Shown piece by piece: positions 63,976 to 64,000 of a DNA stretch of 64,000 nucleotides. The stretch covers positions 88,109,681-88,173,680 of the forward strand of contig NC_030681.2 in the NCBI RefSeq assembly GCF_000004195.4, read 5' to 3'. The translations under genes and the position numbers were made by a program. Source of the DNA: Xenopus tropicalis. Its lineage: Eukaryota; Chordata; Amphibia; Anura; Pipidae. Each line of letters opens with the position of its first letter. Within the stretch, counting starts at the first letter, position 1. The notes below the pieces were generated by a model that worked only from the letters and a program-made list of their open reading frames with translations, was not told the DNA's origin and ran no database searches.

Positions 63976-64000
63976 CCCCAGTCAAAACAAATTAGAGAGA

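Noticed and set aside
58864..64000. A further snap91 exon in the last 5 kb
   Set aside because: No acceptor followed by a DAFA-like or DLF/DPF-containing open phase-1 exon could be found; the stretch is mostly repeats.

Overview
The window is vertebrate nuclear DNA, almost certainly from a clawed frog (Xenopus). It is AT-rich and intron-dominated. It carries many short inverted-repeat elements of types known from Xenopus: TTAA-flanked T2-like MITEs, foldback elements, Tc1 elements and a SPIN hAT element. It holds one protein-coding gene, snap91 (AP180, the neuronal clathrin coat assembly protein), on the + strand. The gene starts at 6887 and runs off the right edge. I found no other host gene, no tRNA or rRNA gene and no CRISPR array.

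Layout. 1-6886 is upstream DNA: a solo LTR (55-956), several MITEs, and a GC-richer stretch from about 6300 that is the likely promoter/5' UTR. The first coding exon is 6887-7016. Intron 1 (7017-32212, 25.2 kb) is full of repeats, including a decayed L1/Tx1-like LINE (about 22570-25870), a 1.85-kb Tc1 element with another MITE nested in it (26007-27855), a SPIN element (28411-28596) and a decayed CR1/L2-like LINE copy (29468-30880). Exons 2-9 (32213-46365) complete the ANTH domain. Intron 8 contains a 980-bp hAT element with a perfect 8-bp target duplication and an internal 34-bp minisatellite. Intron 10 contains two further Tc1 elements, one split by a 3-kb LINE. Exons 11-15 (54832-58863) encode the first part of the unstructured clathrin/AP-2-binding region. 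The rest of the gene lies beyond 64000.

Reading the junctions base by base gives 15 coding exons that join in frame into 436 codons plus one base. Two of them are microexons: 6 nt (46996-47001) and 15 nt (58561-58575, encoding the clathrin-box-like DLLGE). Both sit behind TGC-containing pyrimidine tracts, both have good donors, and skipping either keeps the frame. This suggests neuronal microexon regulation of the linker and of the first clathrin-binding motifs of AP180.

The protein works at the presynaptic plasma membrane. The N-terminal ANTH domain binds PtdIns(4,5)P2 (K28, K38, K40, H41 are present) and synaptobrevin (L219 and M244 are present). The downstream DLF/DLL/DPF motifs recruit clathrin and AP-2. 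All transposase and reverse-transcriptase genes in the window are broken.
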